Below are positions 63,509 to 64,000 of a stretch of DNA of 64,000 bases, in pieces; position 1 is the first letter of the stretch; the number at the start of each line of letters is the position of its first letter. Both the position numbers and the translations under genes were made by a program. The notes under the pieces are model-generated. The model was not told where the DNA came from, made no database searches, and saw nothing but the letters and a program-made list of their open reading frames with translations. Where the stretch lies: NCBI GenBank assembly GCA_030827515.1, contig JAUREI010000001.1, positions 1-64,000 on the forward strand, given 5' to 3'. The DNA comes from Prosthecobacter sp. (GTDB lineage Bacteria; Verrucomicrobiota; Verrucomicrobiia; Verrucomicrobiales; Verrucomicrobiaceae).

Positions 63509-64000
63509 TCAGTTGAGCGGCTTCAACTCGGGCAGAACGAACTTGCCATCCTTGCGGATCAGCTTGCCATCGAAGCGAATTTCGCCGCCCCCATATTCGG
63601 GGCGCTGGATGCAAACGAGGTCCCAGTGCACCTGGCTGCGATTGCCGTTGTCGGCAATGCCCTCGTAGGCCTGCCCCGGAGTGAAATGGAAGCTGCCACC
63701 GATCTTTTCGTCGAAAAGGATGTCGCGCATCGGCTCGCGGATTTCGCGATTGAAGCCGATGGCGAACTCGCCGATGTAGCGGGCGCCCTCGTCGCTGTCG
63801 AGGATGCGGTTGATCGCCTCGGTGTTGTTGGCCGTGGCCTTGACGATGCGGCCCTTGCTGAATTCCAGGCGCACGGAGTCGAAGGCGATTCCCTGGTAGA
63901 TGGTCGGCGCGTTGTAACTGATGATCCCCTCGACACTGTCGCGCACCGGCGCGCTGAAGCATTCACCGTCGGGGATGTTGTGGCGGCCGCCGCAGGCGAT
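63509..64000 (-). CDS. M29 family aminopeptidase, C-terminal part (runs off right edge)
   Basis: The last 163 residues of a zinc aminopeptidase of the M29 (AmpS/AmpT) family, with the N-terminus beyond the window. The frame opens with [15 protein letters not shown] at the edge, then [38 protein letters not shown] and [18 protein letters not shown], all conserved in M29. The His in HWD and the Glu in GEFAIG are the usual metal ligands. The track start at 63946 (MRDSV, a GTG read as Met) is internal, because in-frame conserved sequence continues to the window edge. It removes N-terminal residues from peptides. It is upstream of the acetylxylan esterase gene on the same strand. Confidence 0.88.
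   Translation of the reverse strand: MACGGRHNIPDGECFSAPVRDSVEGIISYNAPTIYQGIAFDSVRLEFSKGRIVKATANNTEAINRILDSDEGARYIGEFAIGFNREIREPMRDILFDEKIGGSFHFTPGQAYEGIADNGNRSQVHWDLVCIQRPEYGGGEIRFDGKLIRKDGKFVLPELKPLN

Noticed and set aside
1-64000. tRNA, rRNA, CRISPR arrays, IS elements
   Set aside because: Scanned by eye for T-loop motifs, spaced repeats and transposase proteins; none could be supported.

Overview
The window is a high-GC, gene-dense bacterial chromosome segment with no plasmid, phage or rRNA/tRNA signature that I could see. The best guess is Verrucomicrobiota, probably Opitutae-like. This rests on a pseudopilin operon resembling the Verru_Chthon cassettes, a long SecA, a DUF4407 protein, several exported carbohydrate- and phospho-ester hydrolases, and an almost complete lack of Shine-Dalgarno motifs before the starts I inspected. 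That placement is inference; no marker gene settles it.

Layout. (1) 1-5968: a partial DUF4407 membrane/coiled-coil protein, then phoR-phoB on the minus strand. Divergent from these is a plus-strand run of GT4 glycosyltransferase, PlcP/LpxH-type metallophosphatase and phoU. Together they look like a phosphate-starvation module that may remodel membrane lipids. (2) 5978-13160: an IscU/NifU scaffold and a 1068-residue SecA on minus; a DciA-like DUF721 protein, a DUF2868 membrane protein and a DUF3482 GTPase on plus. (3) 13161-18363: an AT-richer gap, two exported PQQ-type beta-propeller proteins and a CPBP protease. (4) 18430-25252: argC-argJ, an AraC regulator, glutamate dehydrogenase, folP, YggS and a Bcp peroxiredoxin. 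(5) 25346-32203: a cyclic-nucleotide-domain histidine kinase broken by a perfect 17-bp tandem duplication, an AT-rich segment between short direct repeats, then four minor-pseudopilin-like genes (GspH/I/J/K-like order, with a giant 1010-residue GspK-like protein) and an exported protein of unknown function. (6) 32268-38238, minus strand: a lipoprotein, mnmE with an exported partner, and an envelope operon of metallo-aminopeptidase lipoprotein, parvulin and beta-helix protein. (7) 38285-50122: uxaC, fabD, tilS, a type IA topoisomerase, an AGE-family epimerase, an ECF-like sigma factor, a UDP-sugar epimerase, hisS and recF. (8) 50132-64000: glgB with a GT4 gene, a lone DhaK-like protein, and a minus-strand series of exported hydrolases (sialate O-acetylesterase, propeller-DUF3604, PhoD-like, acetylxylan-esterase-like) ending in a partial M29 aminopeptidase.

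The strongest leads are the PhoBR/GT4/PlcP/PhoU lipid-remodelling cluster, the compact pseudopilin operon with its oversized GspK-like subunit, and the exact 17-bp duplication that splits a sensor kinase between its phospho-acceptor and ATPase domains. All calls come from reading the sequence; no database search was run.
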